Source: Eshraghiella sp051880035
GTDB lineage: Bacteria; Bacillota; Clostridia; Lachnospirales; Lachnospiraceae
Reading direction: 5' to 3'
DNA length: 64,000 nucleotides
Assembly (NCBI GenBank): GCA_051880035.1
Contig: JBJENE010000057.1
Coordinates: 1-64,000, forward strand
Below the pieces are notes generated by a model. That model did no database searches. It was given only the letters and a program-made list of their open reading frames with translations, and was not told where the DNA came from. Of this stretch, positions 34,913-43,004 are shown piece by piece; within the stretch, counting starts at the first letter, position 1; each line of letters begins with the position of its first letter. The translations under genes were made by a program, and so were the position numbers.

Positions 34913-36443
34913 TGTCCGAATCCCCCTTTTTCACAGTAGTCATCATAAGTCCTATTTCCTCCTTAGTGGTAGTTCTTCCGTCGACGATTCCGCTGACCTT
35001 GCCGCCGCAGAGAACTAAAATCCTGTCACAGAGTGCAACCAGAACATCCAGGTCTTCACCTACATATACAACTGCCGCTCCGCGTCTTTTCTGTTCGTTC
35101 AAAAGTCTGTATATAGTATATGAAGAATTAATATCAAGACCTCTTACCGCATAAGCTGCCATAAGAACTCTCGGTCTTGATGCAATTTCCCTTCCTACCA
35201 GAACCTTCTGGACATTACCGCCCGAAAGTCTTCTTACCGGTGTGGCAGTGCTTGGAGTTACTACTTCAAGATCTTCTATAATCTGCTCCGCAAGCTCTTT
35301 CGGCTTTCTCCTGTTGGTAAAAAACAGGCCGTCCTTCTTGTAACTTCTGAGCATCATATTTCCCGTCATACCCATGGAACCTACAAGTCCCATTCCGAGA
35401 CGGTCCTCAGGGACAAAAGAAAGTCTTACGCCCATTCCGGCTATGTCACTCGGCTTGGTATTTGTAATATCAATAGGCTTTCTGGTCTTAGGTGTGTAAA
35501 TTATTCTTCCCGATTCTTTCGGAATAAGTCCTGATATAGCTTCAAGAAGTTCTCTTTGTCCGCTGCCGGCAATTCCCGCTATTCCCAGTATTTCTCCCGA
35601 ATTAACCTTAAATGACACATTGTCCAGTGTCTTATGACCTTCCTTGTTAATACAGGTAAGACCTTCTATGGAAAGTCTTTCAGTAACATTTTCCGGTTCC
35701 GGTCTTTCAATGTTAAGCTCAACTTTCTTGCCTACCATCATTTCCGTAAGTGCATCCGGATTGGTGTCCTTAGTTACAACCGTATCTATATATTTACCTT
35801 TTCTTAAAATTGCAACACGGTCGGATATCTCCATTACCTCATTAAGCTTATGGGTAATTATTATGATGGCATGTCCGTCCTTACGCATATTACGCAAAAC
35901 ATCAAAAAGTTTTTCCGTCTCCTGAGGTGTAAGTACAGCAGTCGGTTCATCAAGAATAAGTATATTGGCTCCTCTGTACAGTACCTTCACTATTTCAACA
36001 GTCTGCTTCTGCGAAACAGACATATCATATATCTTCTGCTTAGGATCCAGTTCAAAACCGTATTTCTCGGTAATCTCGTTAATCTTTTTAATTGCCCCGT
36101 TCATATCCAGCTTCATTTTACCCGGCAGTCCCAAAACAATATTCTCAGCTGCCGTAAGTATGTCAACCAGCTTAAAATGCTGATGAATCATACCGATACC
36201 AAGATCAAATGAATCCTTTGGCGAAGAGATTGTCACTTCTTTACCATTTACAAAAATCTGGCCTTCATCCGGAAAGTATATACCGGAGAGCATGTTCATA
36301 AGAGTGGTTTTACCGCTTCCGTTCTCGCCGAGAATTGAGAGAATCTCTCCCTTTCTTAACTCCAGACAGACTTTGTCGTTGGCAAGAACTTTACCAAAGC
36401 TTTTTGATATATCTTTTAACTCTATCGCATTTGTCGTATCCAC
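34905..36443 (-). CDS. Nucleoside ABC transporter ATPase, double-domain (NupO/YufO-like)
   Basis: The 512-residue protein carries two ABC domains, as in ribose and nucleoside importers. The first has Walker A GENGSGKTT (about residue 40) and LILDEPTAVLTPQE. The second has a degenerate loop GIAGSGQREL and a signature LSGGNVQKVLVGREI. The degenerate second P-loop is normal for this family. It energises import by the two permeases encoded downstream. A separate promoter lies in front of it, after a terminator that follows the binding-protein gene. Confidence 0.9.
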   Translation of the reverse strand: MDTTNAIELKDISKSFGKVLANDKVCLELRKGEILSILGENGSGKTTLMNMLSGIYFPDEGQIFVNGKEVTISSPKDSFDLGIGMIHQHFKLVDILTAAENIVLGLPGKMKLDMNGAIKKINEITEKYGFELDPKQKIYDMSVSQKQTVEIVKVLYRGANILILDEPTAVLTPQETEKLFDVLRNMRKDGHAIIIITHKLNEVMEISDRVAILRKGKYIDTVVTKDTNPDALTEMMVGKKVELNIERPEPENVTERLSIEGLTCINKEGHKTLDNVSFKVNSGEILGIAGIAGSGQRELLEAISGLIPKESGRIIYTPKTRKPIDITNTKPSDIAGMGVRLSFVPEDRLGMGLVGSMGMTGNMMLRSYKKDGLFFTNRRKPKELAEQIIEDLEVVTPSTATPVRRLSGGNVQKVLVGREIASRPRVLMAAYAVRGLDINSSYTIYRLLNEQKRRGAAVVYVGEDLDVLVALCDRILVLCGGKVSGIVDGRTTTKEEIGLMMTTVKKGDSDNE

Positions 36444-36482
36444 CTGCTATCCTCCGTTCTAAAACCGATATCTAATGCATAT

Positions 36483-36511
36483 AGTATAGCATAGCGATTT
36501 TTAAAAGTCCA
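36483..36511 (-). promoter_or_regulatory. Internal promoter before the nucleoside ABC ATPase gene
   Basis: On the minus strand TGGACT (36511-36506), 17 nt, then TATACT (36488-36483) with an extended TGC in front. It lies about 40 bp before the ATPase start and downstream of the binding-protein terminator, so the membrane genes can be transcribed separately. Confidence 0.55.
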
Positions 36512-36535
36512 CGAATTATAACTTTATAAAATAAG

Positions 36536-36575
36536 GAAAAAGAAAACGGAGCTGCCCTCTTTAAGAAGCAGCCCC
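36536..36575 (-). terminator. Terminator after the BMP lipoprotein gene
   Basis: On the minus strand GGGGCTGC (36575-36568) pairs with GCAGCTCC (36555-36548), with one G-U pair, followed by GTTTTCTTTTT. It begins 20 bp after the stop. A leaky terminator here would give more binding protein than ATPase and permease. Confidence 0.72.
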
Positions 36576-36595
36576 GCGGCTTTTAAATTGTTATA

Positions 36596-37822
36596 TTATT
36601 TCTCTGAAATACCATCAATCAGCACACCGAATGCAGGAGCGGATGCCAATGTTGATTCATGGAAATATCCGTCTGAAACATAATCAGCCAGTGCTTTTCC
36701 ATCATCAGTAGCAACATACTCTTCCATTGTCTTTCCGCCGATTGTGAATGTTGATGTATCGAATACATGAAGTGAACCGTCTTTGATTGCAGCTTCAACT
36801 TCTGCAACCTTATCTGCAGTTCCTTCTGCAACTACAGCTGTATTTAACTCTGTAATCTTATCTGCACCTTCATTGTATCCCTGGCACCAGTCAGCTACGA
36901 TATCTGAACCTTCGTTAATGCACTTAACTGCATATGTGTAATAAGGAGCCCAGTCGATAGATGCTGATGTAAGAGCTGTATTAGGAGCTGCTTCAATCAT
37001 GCTGATGTTATAACCAACACAAGGAACGCCTGCCTTCTCACATGCTGTAGGAGCACCCACCGTATCTGCATGCTGGCTGATTAATACGCATCCGTCTGCG
37101 ATTAATGCATCGGCTGCTGACTTCTCAAGCTCAAGGTCAGCCCAGCTCTGTGTATATGTTACTTCCATTGTAGCGCTTTCGCATACTGACTTAACGCCAA
37201 GATAGAAAGATGTAAATCCTGAAATAACTTCGGCATATGGGAATGCACCTACATAACCCATCTTAGCTTCGTCTGCTGTAATCTTTCCTTCTGAAATCAT
37301 CTCGTTAAGTTTCATACCGGCTACAACACCTGATACATAACGGGATTCATATACAGAAGTAAAGTAGTTATGCATATTCTTTAATCCGGATGATACGGCC
37401 TGTGTTCCTGTAGCGTGGCAGAACTGAACATCAGGGAATTCTGTAGCAGCCTGAATCATATATGTCTCATGTCCAAAGCTGTTGGCAAAAATAATCTGGC
37501 ATCCCTGATCTGCAAGGTCAACCGCTGCATCATAACATTCCTGTCCTTCCGGAATATTTCTCTTAATAATAACCTGATCTTCTGAAAGTCCGAGAGCACT
37601 CATCATTCCCTTAAGTCCTTCATAATGAGCTGCTGTGTAACCTTCGTTCTCGTCGCCGACGAAGATTGCTCCGACTTTTAAATCTTCAATTGCAACACCT
37701 GCACCTGATGAACTACCATTGCTTGGTTTCTCATTTGAAGACTTGTCCTCAGAACCGCATGCTGTCATTGCAAACATCATTAATGCAACTAAAAGTACGC
37801 TTAAAAACTTTTTCATTTTCAT
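36596..37822 (-). CDS. BMP-family nucleoside-binding lipoprotein
   Basis: The 408-residue protein has a lipoprotein signal with lipobox AMTAC (Cys22), then a Ser/Gly/Asn linker and a basic membrane protein (Med/PnrA/TmpC) domain: KVGAIFVGDENEGYTAAHYEGL, IIFANSFGHETYMIQAA, MGYVGAFPYAEV. Members bind purine nucleosides and feed ABC importers. The linked permeases, ATPase and xpt support that role. GGAGG precedes the first ATG. Codon choice is strongly biased (few rare codons), suggesting high expression. Confidence 0.9.
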   Translation of the reverse strand: MKMKKFLSVLLVALMMFAMTACGSEDKSSNEKPSNGSSSGAGVAIEDLKVGAIFVGDENEGYTAAHYEGLKGMMSALGLSEDQVIIKRNIPEGQECYDAAVDLADQGCQIIFANSFGHETYMIQAATEFPDVQFCHATGTQAVSSGLKNMHNYFTSVYESRYVSGVVAGMKLNEMISEGKITADEAKMGYVGAFPYAEVISGFTSFYLGVKSVCESATMEVTYTQSWADLELEKSAADALIADGCVLISQHADTVGAPTACEKAGVPCVGYNISMIEAAPNTALTSASIDWAPYYTYAVKCINEGSDIVADWCQGYNEGADKITELNTAVVAEGTADKVAEVEAAIKDGSLHVFDTSTFTIGGKTMEEYVATDDGKALADYVSDGYFHESTLASAPAFGVLIDGISEK

Positions 37823-37845
37823 TTATCCTCCATTTGTCTTAAAAA

Positions 37846-37892
37846 TAACGCAACGAGACAATAGTACAAGTCCACATCGCCCCGTTGCGTTA
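37846..37892 (-). promoter_or_regulatory. Leader inverted repeat of the nucleoside transporter operon
   Basis: TAACGCAACG (37846-37855) and CGTTGCGTTA (37883-37892) form a perfect 10-bp inverted repeat around 27 nt. On the minus strand the second arm runs into TTTTTAAG, like a terminator. It lies 24 bp before the binding-protein start and just after a weak promoter (TTTACA and TACGAT, about 37920-37893). It could be an attenuator, a structured leader or an operator. It does not match the purine riboswitch consensus by eye. Confidence 0.5.
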
Positions 37893-37929
37893 ATCGTATA
37901 CCAATTTAAATTATTTGTAAAGTAAATTT

Positions 37930-38802
37930 TTATCTTTCTGTTCCGAAGAAACTAAGAAGAATTGCTCCCGGACCGGAATGAACACCGATACTAGGATTAA
38001 TATCATTAATAATTACTTCTTCAATTCCGAATTTTTCTTTAATTGTATCTGCAAGCTTAACAGCCTCATCATAGCAGTTACCATGGGCAATTCCCACTCT
38101 CTTGTTAAGAGCCTTCCACTGAACTGTATTTTTCTTTTCCATCTCATCAACAAGTGAGGCAATTGCTTTCTTTCTGCCTCTTACGGTTCCTGCTGCTTCA
38201 AGCTTTCCGTCAGCGGTAATGTGCATGATAGGTTTCACACCTATAAGACTTCCCACAACTGCACTTGTCTTGGAAACTCGTCCGCCTCTCTGAAGATGAT
38301 GTAAATCATCAACAGTAAGCTGGAAAATCACATGGGTCTTATTGTCTTCGAGCCATGATGCAACTTCTTCGATATCCTTGCCGTCTTCCTGCATCTCAAC
38401 AGCCTTCATAACAAGTAATCCTTCGCCGAGAGATGCCGCAAGTGTATCTACAACAATAATTTTGGCATCCGTATATTCTTCCTGAAGGTTTTTGGCAACC
38501 ATCATTGCCGTATTGCAGCTTCCGCTTAATGTTGAAGCGAAGCTTATGTAAAGGACATCCTTTCCCGCATCAAGTGCAAGACGGAATTTCTCTTCGGTAA
38601 CCGCAGGGTTAATTGCCTGTGACTGAGGCTCAACGCCGTCTTTCATCTTATTATAGAAATCGGCAGGGTCGATTCCTTCCGCACCTTCGTATGTAACACC
38701 TTCAAGAAGTGTATACTGCGGTACCTGGATAAGATTTTTTTCGATAACATATGACTTTGGTAAGTCAGAATTGGTATCAGTAATTATCTGATATGGTCTC
38801 AT
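37930..38802 (-). CDS. DegV family fatty-acid-binding protein
   Basis: The 290-residue protein has the DegV landmarks ITDTNSDLP near the start, the SSTLSGSCNTA-like SFASTLSGSCNTA, and a C-terminal RVGIAHGNC segment. DegV/FakB proteins bind a fatty acid and present it to the FakA kinase. No fakA gene is nearby. The ATG at 38802 follows GAGGAAA; an upstream ATG seven codons earlier has no ribosome binding site. The fabK gene is 84 bp upstream on the same strand, so both may serve fatty-acid metabolism. Confidence 0.9.
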   Translation of the reverse strand: MRPYQIITDTNSDLPKSYVIEKNLIQVPQYTLLEGVTYEGAEGIDPADFYNKMKDGVEPQSQAINPAVTEEKFRLALDAGKDVLYISFASTLSGSCNTAMMVAKNLQEEYTDAKIIVVDTLAASLGEGLLVMKAVEMQEDGKDIEEVASWLEDNKTHVIFQLTVDDLHHLQRGGRVSKTSAVVGSLIGVKPIMHITADGKLEAAGTVRGRKKAIASLVDEMEKKNTVQWKALNKRVGIAHGNCYDEAVKLADTIKEKFGIEEVIINDINPSIGVHSGPGAILLSFFGTER

Positions 38803-38886
38803 ATTTTCCTCATTTCCGCCCAAAGGGGCTTGTTTTATATCAACACTTAAAGTGAAGATTTCTTTACTAATACGGAATAATCCTGA

Positions 38887-39825
38887 TTAAAGCCTGTTGG
38901 CAGCTCCTTTAAAAAGTTCTGTGGTCTCACTCATTAACTCTTTAATTATTTCCTCGCAGCTTTGTCTCTTCTTAACAAGACCTGCAATCTGTCCTGCCAT
39001 AACGCTTCCGTTAATCACATCACCGTCAACCACTGCACTTCGCAGTGAGCCGGCCGTCATCTTTTCAAGCTCATCAAGGGTTGCCCCTTGTGCCTCCAGC
39101 CTAAGATATTCCTTGGACATCTTATTACGGATAACACGCACAGGATGACCTGTACTTCTTCCGGTGACTTCCGAATCTATATCCTTGGATGATATTACGC
39201 GGTTTTTATAATTCTCATGGGTTATTGCCTCATCTGCAACAAGGAATCTGGTTCCCATCTGTACAGCCTCAGCGCCTAACATAAATGCCGCTGCCACACC
39301 TCTTCCGTCTCCTATTCCTCCGGCTCCGACTACCGGAATGGAAACGGCGTCAACTACCTGAGGCAGAAGTGCCATGGTGGTAATGTCACCTATATGTCCT
39401 CCCGACTCCATACCTTCCGCAACTACCGCATCTGCGCCGCCTTTCTCCATCATTCTTGCCATGGCAACCGATGCAACGACAGGAATTACTTTAACTCCCG
39501 CTTCCTTCCATAAACTCATGTATTTGCCGGGATTGCCTGCTCCTGTGGTAACGGCTGCAATCTTCTCTTCCGCCACAAGATGAGAAACTTCTTCCGCATA
39601 CGGACTCATAAGCATAATATTAACTCCGAATGGCTTGTCCGTGGTTTGTTTGACTTCATGTATCATCTTTCTCACCGTTTCAGCCGGTGCCGTAGCAGAG
39701 CCTATGATTCCAAACCCTCCGGCTGCGGAAACTGCTGCCGCAAGATGGCTTTCAGCCACCCATGCCATTCCTCCCTGTATAATAGGATATTCTATTCCCA
39801 ATAATTCCGTAATTCTGGTCTTCAT
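38887..39825 (-). CDS. fabK: Enoyl-ACP reductase FabK (FMN-dependent)
   Basis: FabK reduces enoyl-ACP in the elongation cycle of fatty-acid synthesis, replacing FabI. The 312-residue protein opens MKTRITELLGIEYPIIQGGMAW and contains PFGVNIMLMSPYA, TTGAGNPGKYM and EGMESGGHIG, all near-identical to streptococcal FabK. Related nitronate monooxygenases share the fold, but the overall match favours FabK. It is not in a fab cluster here. It is divergent from cysK with a 227-bp intergenic region. Confidence 0.85.
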   Translation of the reverse strand: MKTRITELLGIEYPIIQGGMAWVAESHLAAAVSAAGGFGIIGSATAPAETVRKMIHEVKQTTDKPFGVNIMLMSPYAEEVSHLVAEEKIAAVTTGAGNPGKYMSLWKEAGVKVIPVVASVAMARMMEKGGADAVVAEGMESGGHIGDITTMALLPQVVDAVSIPVVGAGGIGDGRGVAAAFMLGAEAVQMGTRFLVADEAITHENYKNRVISSKDIDSEVTGRSTGHPVRVIRNKMSKEYLRLEAQGATLDELEKMTAGSLRSAVVDGDVINGSVMAGQIAGLVKKRQSCEEIIKELMSETTELFKGAANRL

Positions 39826-39849
39826 CAGTCAGAGCCTTTCCTTCCTGTA

Positions 39850-39886
39850 TATATTTTTTCCAAATTTTACACATCTGGAAAATATT
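39850..39886. promoter_or_regulatory. Inverted repeat upstream of fabK
   Basis: TTTTTTCCA and TGGAAAATATTATA arms flank an A/T-rich centre about 30-60 bp before the fabK start. It could be an operator for fabK or simple promoter AT content. It does not match the FabT operator that I know. Confidence 0.3.
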
Positions 39887-39927
39887 ATAACACAATTTTT
39901 AAAATGTATAAATAGTTTTATTAAATC

Positions 39928-39956
39928 TTGTTACGATTTCTTCTGTATGCTATAAT
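39928..39956 (+). promoter_or_regulatory. cysK promoter
   Basis: TTGTTA, a 17-nt spacer and TATAAT, with an extended TGC just before the -10. It lies about 96 bp upstream of the cysK start. The leader between contains a TGACA/TGTCA palindrome and CCGGA/TCCGG arms, but no recognised riboswitch. Confidence 0.7.
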
Positions 39957-40052
39957 GACACTTGTCACAGCCGGAGATAAAACAGACTTTGACAATATTA
40001 TATCTGATATTTTTCCAATTACAAATTCCGGGAAATCTACAGCGAGGTAATT

Positions 40053-40979
40053 ATGATTTATAATAATATTCTGGATGCCATGGGACATACGCCCATTATC
40101 CGTCTTAACCGCATGGTTCCTTCAGACTGTGCAGAAGTGCTTGTGAAATTTGAAGGCCTTAATGTAGGCGGTTCCATTAAGACAAGAACTGCATACAACA
40201 TGATTGAGCATGCCAGACAGCAGGGATTAATTAATGAAAATACGATTATTGTAGAACCTACCAGCGGTAACCAGGGCATAGGTCTTTCGCTTATCGGAGC
40301 TGTTATGGGATACCGTACGGTTATTATAATGCCTGATTCCGTAAGTGAAGAACGCAGAAAGCTGGTAAAACATTATGGAGCAGAAGTAATCCTTGTCCAT
40401 GATGATAATAATATCGGGGAATGTATTGCAAGATGTGTGGCTATGGCTGAAGAAATGGCAGCCGATAATCCTGATGTCTATGTTCCGCAGCAGTTTGAAA
40501 ATCCTGCCAACCCGCAGGTACACCGCGACCACACCGGAATTGAAATACTTGAGCAGGTTGATAAGCCTATCCACGGATTCTGCTCCGGTATCGGAACGGG
40601 CGGAACAATCACGGGAATCGGCGAAGTCTTAAAAGAGCGCAATCCGGACATGGAAATCTGGGCCGTAGAGCCTGAGAATGCAGCCATTCTTTCCGGCGGA
40701 AGCATCGGCACCCATGTCCAGATGGGTATCGGAGACGGAGTCATTCCTACAATTCTTAACCAGAAAATATATGATGACATATACATCGTCACAGATAAAG
40801 AAGCTCTTGATACAGCCAAAAACCTTGCAAAGCTTGAGGGGATTATGTGTGGAATATCCAGCGGAACCAATGTGGCCGCAGCCCTTGCCCTCGCAAAGAA
40901 GCTCGGTCCCGGCAAAACCGTAGTTACCGTTCTTCCTGATACGGCAGAACGATATTTTTCCACGCCTCTGTTTTCATAA
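40053..40979 (+). CDS. cysK: Cysteine synthase (O-acetylserine sulfhydrylase)
   Basis: The 308-residue PLP enzyme makes cysteine from O-acetylserine and sulfide. The PLP lysine lies in GGSIKTRTA, the cofactor-phosphate loop is GTGGTITG and the substrate loop is TSGNQGIG. The usual versions are GSVKDR and TSGNTG, so Asp to Thr and Thr to Gln changes are present next to key residues. This variant seems common to Clostridia, though I cannot confirm it here. The C-terminus PDTAERYFST is typical. Its stop overlaps the convergent spmB stop by 6 bp. Confidence 0.9.
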   Translation: MIYNNILDAMGHTPIIRLNRMVPSDCAEVLVKFEGLNVGGSIKTRTAYNMIEHARQQGLINENTIIVEPTSGNQGIGLSLIGAVMGYRTVIIMPDSVSEERRKLVKHYGAEVILVHDDNNIGECIARCVAMAEEMAADNPDVYVPQQFENPANPQVHRDHTGIEILEQVDKPIHGFCSGIGTGGTITGIGEVLKERNPDMEIWAVEPENAAILSGGSIGTHVQMGIGDGVIPTILNQKIYDDIYIVTDKEALDTAKNLAKLEGIMCGISSGTNVAAALALAKKLGPGKTVVTVLPDTAERYFSTPLFS

Positions 40980-41492
40980 TGACAGAAAAACCGATGCCGC
41001 CACTCCGGCCAAAGTAGAAATCAGGGCTCCGGACAGGGTCCATCTTGTTTTACTGACCTTTGCCGCCATAAAATATACGCTCATTGTATAGAACACCGTT
41101 TCCGTACAGCTCATAAGAATGCTGACCATAAATCCGATATGGGAATCGGTTCCGAATGTTTCAAAAAGATCAAGGCACAGTCCCGTTGCCGCACTTGAGG
41201 AAAAAAGTCTTACAATAATTACGGGAATTACCTGGGTCGGAATAATTGAATTCCCTATAATATACCCAAGTCCCCTGCTTATCGCATCAAGCAGACCGGA
41301 TGCACGAAGCACAGAAGTTCCTACCATAAGACCGATTAATGTGGGAAGTATTGACACAACAGTACGGATACCTTCTTTGGCACCTTCAATAAAGTCTTCA
41401 TATACTTTATGTTTGGTAAGCATGCCGTACCCTACTACCAGAAAAACAAAAAATGGAATGATAAATTCCGAAAGATAAAGTAATATTTTCAT
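40974..41492 (-). CDS. spmB: Spore maturation protein B
   Basis: The 172-residue membrane protein matches SpmB, a Gate/nucleoside-recognition family member involved in spore core dehydration. Motifs include YEDFIEGAKEGIRTVVSILPTLIGLMVG and SCTETVFYTMSVYF. spmA, its usual partner, is not adjacent. The ATG is directly preceded by the terminator hairpin of the AI-2E family gene, and I see no Shine-Dalgarno sequence. The 3' end overlaps cysK by 6 bp on the opposite strand. Confidence 0.9.
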   Translation of the reverse strand: MKILLYLSEFIIPFFVFLVVGYGMLTKHKVYEDFIEGAKEGIRTVVSILPTLIGLMVGTSVLRASGLLDAISRGLGYIIGNSIIPTQVIPVIIVRLFSSSAATGLCLDLFETFGTDSHIGFMVSILMSCTETVFYTMSVYFMAAKVSKTRWTLSGALISTLAGVAASVFLSL

Positions 41493-41494
41493 AA

Positions 41495-41532
41495 AAAAGG
41501 CACAGAATCTTTTTGTATATTCTATGCCTTTT
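41495..41532 (-). terminator. Terminator between the AI-2E family gene and spmB
   Basis: AAAAGGCACAGAAT (41495-41508) and ATTCTATGCCTTTT (41519-41532) pair with one mismatch; on the minus strand a six-T run follows, 2 bp before the spmB start codon. Confidence 0.75.
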
Positions 41533-41540
41533 GAAATGAT

Positions 41541-42863
41541 TTATTGCTTATTTTTTTGTTTATGTCTGAACCGGAAAGCTTTTACCTTAAGACGCCGCTT
41601 CTCTTTATACTGCGCAATTGCATTTTCCTCTATCTGCTTTTCGCCTTCATAGCTCTCATACATTTCTTCGTGATTTCTTTTTTTCAGTCCGAAAAGTACC
41701 ATCTTTCTGATAAGGTCATATAATACGGCAAAAAGCGGTACTCCAATGAGCATGCCCATGAATCCGAACATCCCGCCGAAGAACACAATGGAGAAAAGTA
41801 CCCAGAAACTTGAAAGTCCCGTGGTATTTCCAAGAATCTTCGGTCCCAGAATATTTCCGTCAAACTGCTGAATTATAATAATTATTATTATAAAATAGAG
41901 ACCTTTTATAGGGTTAACCATAATCGTGATAAACGCACAAGGAATAGCTCCTATATACGGACCGAAAAACGGAATTACATTGGTAACCCCCACAATAACA
42001 CTTATTAATATCGCATACGGAATTCTGAAAATGGAAGTAACTATAAATGTAATGACTCCGATAATAAGGGAATCAATTATTTTACCGTTGATAAAACCAC
42101 TGAACATTCTATCCACTACATTAATTTCTTCCATTATCTTGCCGGCCCATTTATCGCTAAAAAGGCTGTAAATTATCATTTTACCCTGCTTGGCAAGTTT
42201 CTTACGCTGTGAAAGTATATATACACATGCGATAATACCAATCAACAGATTCTTAAGGAAACTGAAAACCCCCCGGACTCCCACTGTTACCGTCGAAAAA
42301 ATATCTTTTGTATCAAGGTCAAGAACTTTTGTCATTAACTTATTCAATGTGTCCATGGTATTATTGGAAAAATCATCTAACATATTCTGGTAATCCATAT
42401 TGTCCTTCATTAATCCGCGAAGCCAATCCATGAGATTTCCAAAGTAGTCAGGCATTGTATTGACAAAAATTTTAAGGCTGTCAATAACCTGAGGGAAAAC
42501 TGATGCTACCAGAACATATATTAACAATAAGAAAGTAACAATTGTAAAACCGATACTTAAATTGCTGACAAGCCGCTCTGCTCTTATCCTGTTCTTCATT
42601 TTGGAAAACCACTTGCCGGTAAGCCGTTCAAACAGAACACATAACGGTTTAAGCAGATATGCAAGAACTGCACCCACTGCAAAAGGGGTCAGATTATAGA
42701 AGATGCTTTTAATAAAACCAAACAGTGTATGGGAATCAAAGAAAGTAAAGTAAAATAAAATGCTGCATGCAATAACCGCAAAAAGCATTATTCCTATTCT
42801 TGCGTATTTATTTTTAAAGTGCTTACGAACGCTACCTTTTTCTTCGCCCTTATTTTCTTCCAT
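41541..42863 (-). CDS. AI-2E family membrane transporter (PerM/YtvI-like)
   Basis: The 440-residue protein has about eight membrane helices and the AI-2E/UPF0118 signature (VGVTNVIPFFGPYIGAIPCA, QQFDGNILGPKILG). Family members include AI-2 exporters, sodium/proton antiporters and sporulation protein YtvI, so the substrate is unknown. The ends are Lys/Arg/Glu-rich and cytoplasmic. The ATG at 42863 follows GGAGG; the frame is open to 42908 without a better start. Confidence 0.88.
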   Translation of the reverse strand: MEENKGEEKGSVRKHFKNKYARIGIMLFAVIACSILFYFTFFDSHTLFGFIKSIFYNLTPFAVGAVLAYLLKPLCVLFERLTGKWFSKMKNRIRAERLVSNLSIGFTIVTFLLLIYVLVASVFPQVIDSLKIFVNTMPDYFGNLMDWLRGLMKDNMDYQNMLDDFSNNTMDTLNKLMTKVLDLDTKDIFSTVTVGVRGVFSFLKNLLIGIIACVYILSQRKKLAKQGKMIIYSLFSDKWAGKIMEEINVVDRMFSGFINGKIIDSLIIGVITFIVTSIFRIPYAILISVIVGVTNVIPFFGPYIGAIPCAFITIMVNPIKGLYFIIIIIIIQQFDGNILGPKILGNTTGLSSFWVLFSIVFFGGMFGFMGMLIGVPLFAVLYDLIRKMVLFGLKKRNHEEMYESYEGEKQIEENAIAQYKEKRRLKVKAFRFRHKQKNKQ

Positions 42864-42921
42864 ATAACAGCCTCCATTTCTATATGTAACCATTGTATTC
42901 TTTTCCATTCATATTTACAAG

Positions 42922-42961
42922 AAAAAAATATCCCGGAGACAATAAAATCATCTCCGGGATA
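42922..42961 (-). terminator. Strong terminator of the pyruvate:ferredoxin oxidoreductase gene
   Basis: TATCCCGGAGA (42929-42939) and TCTCCGGGATA (42951-42961) form a perfect 11-bp GC-rich stem; on the minus strand seven T residues follow. Confidence 0.92.
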
Positions 42962-43004
42962 AGGTTACTTATTGATAGCTAATCCACAGTGTTCACTGTA
43001 TTAA

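Noticed and set aside
37823..37929. A guanine or adenine riboswitch before the nucleoside transporter.
   Set aside because: The leader lacks the conserved purine-aptamer loops; only one long stem is seen. It is kept as an unclassified structure.
40478..40963. A 161-residue frame antisense to cysK.
   Set aside because: Shadow frame with no start signal; cysK is clearly coding.
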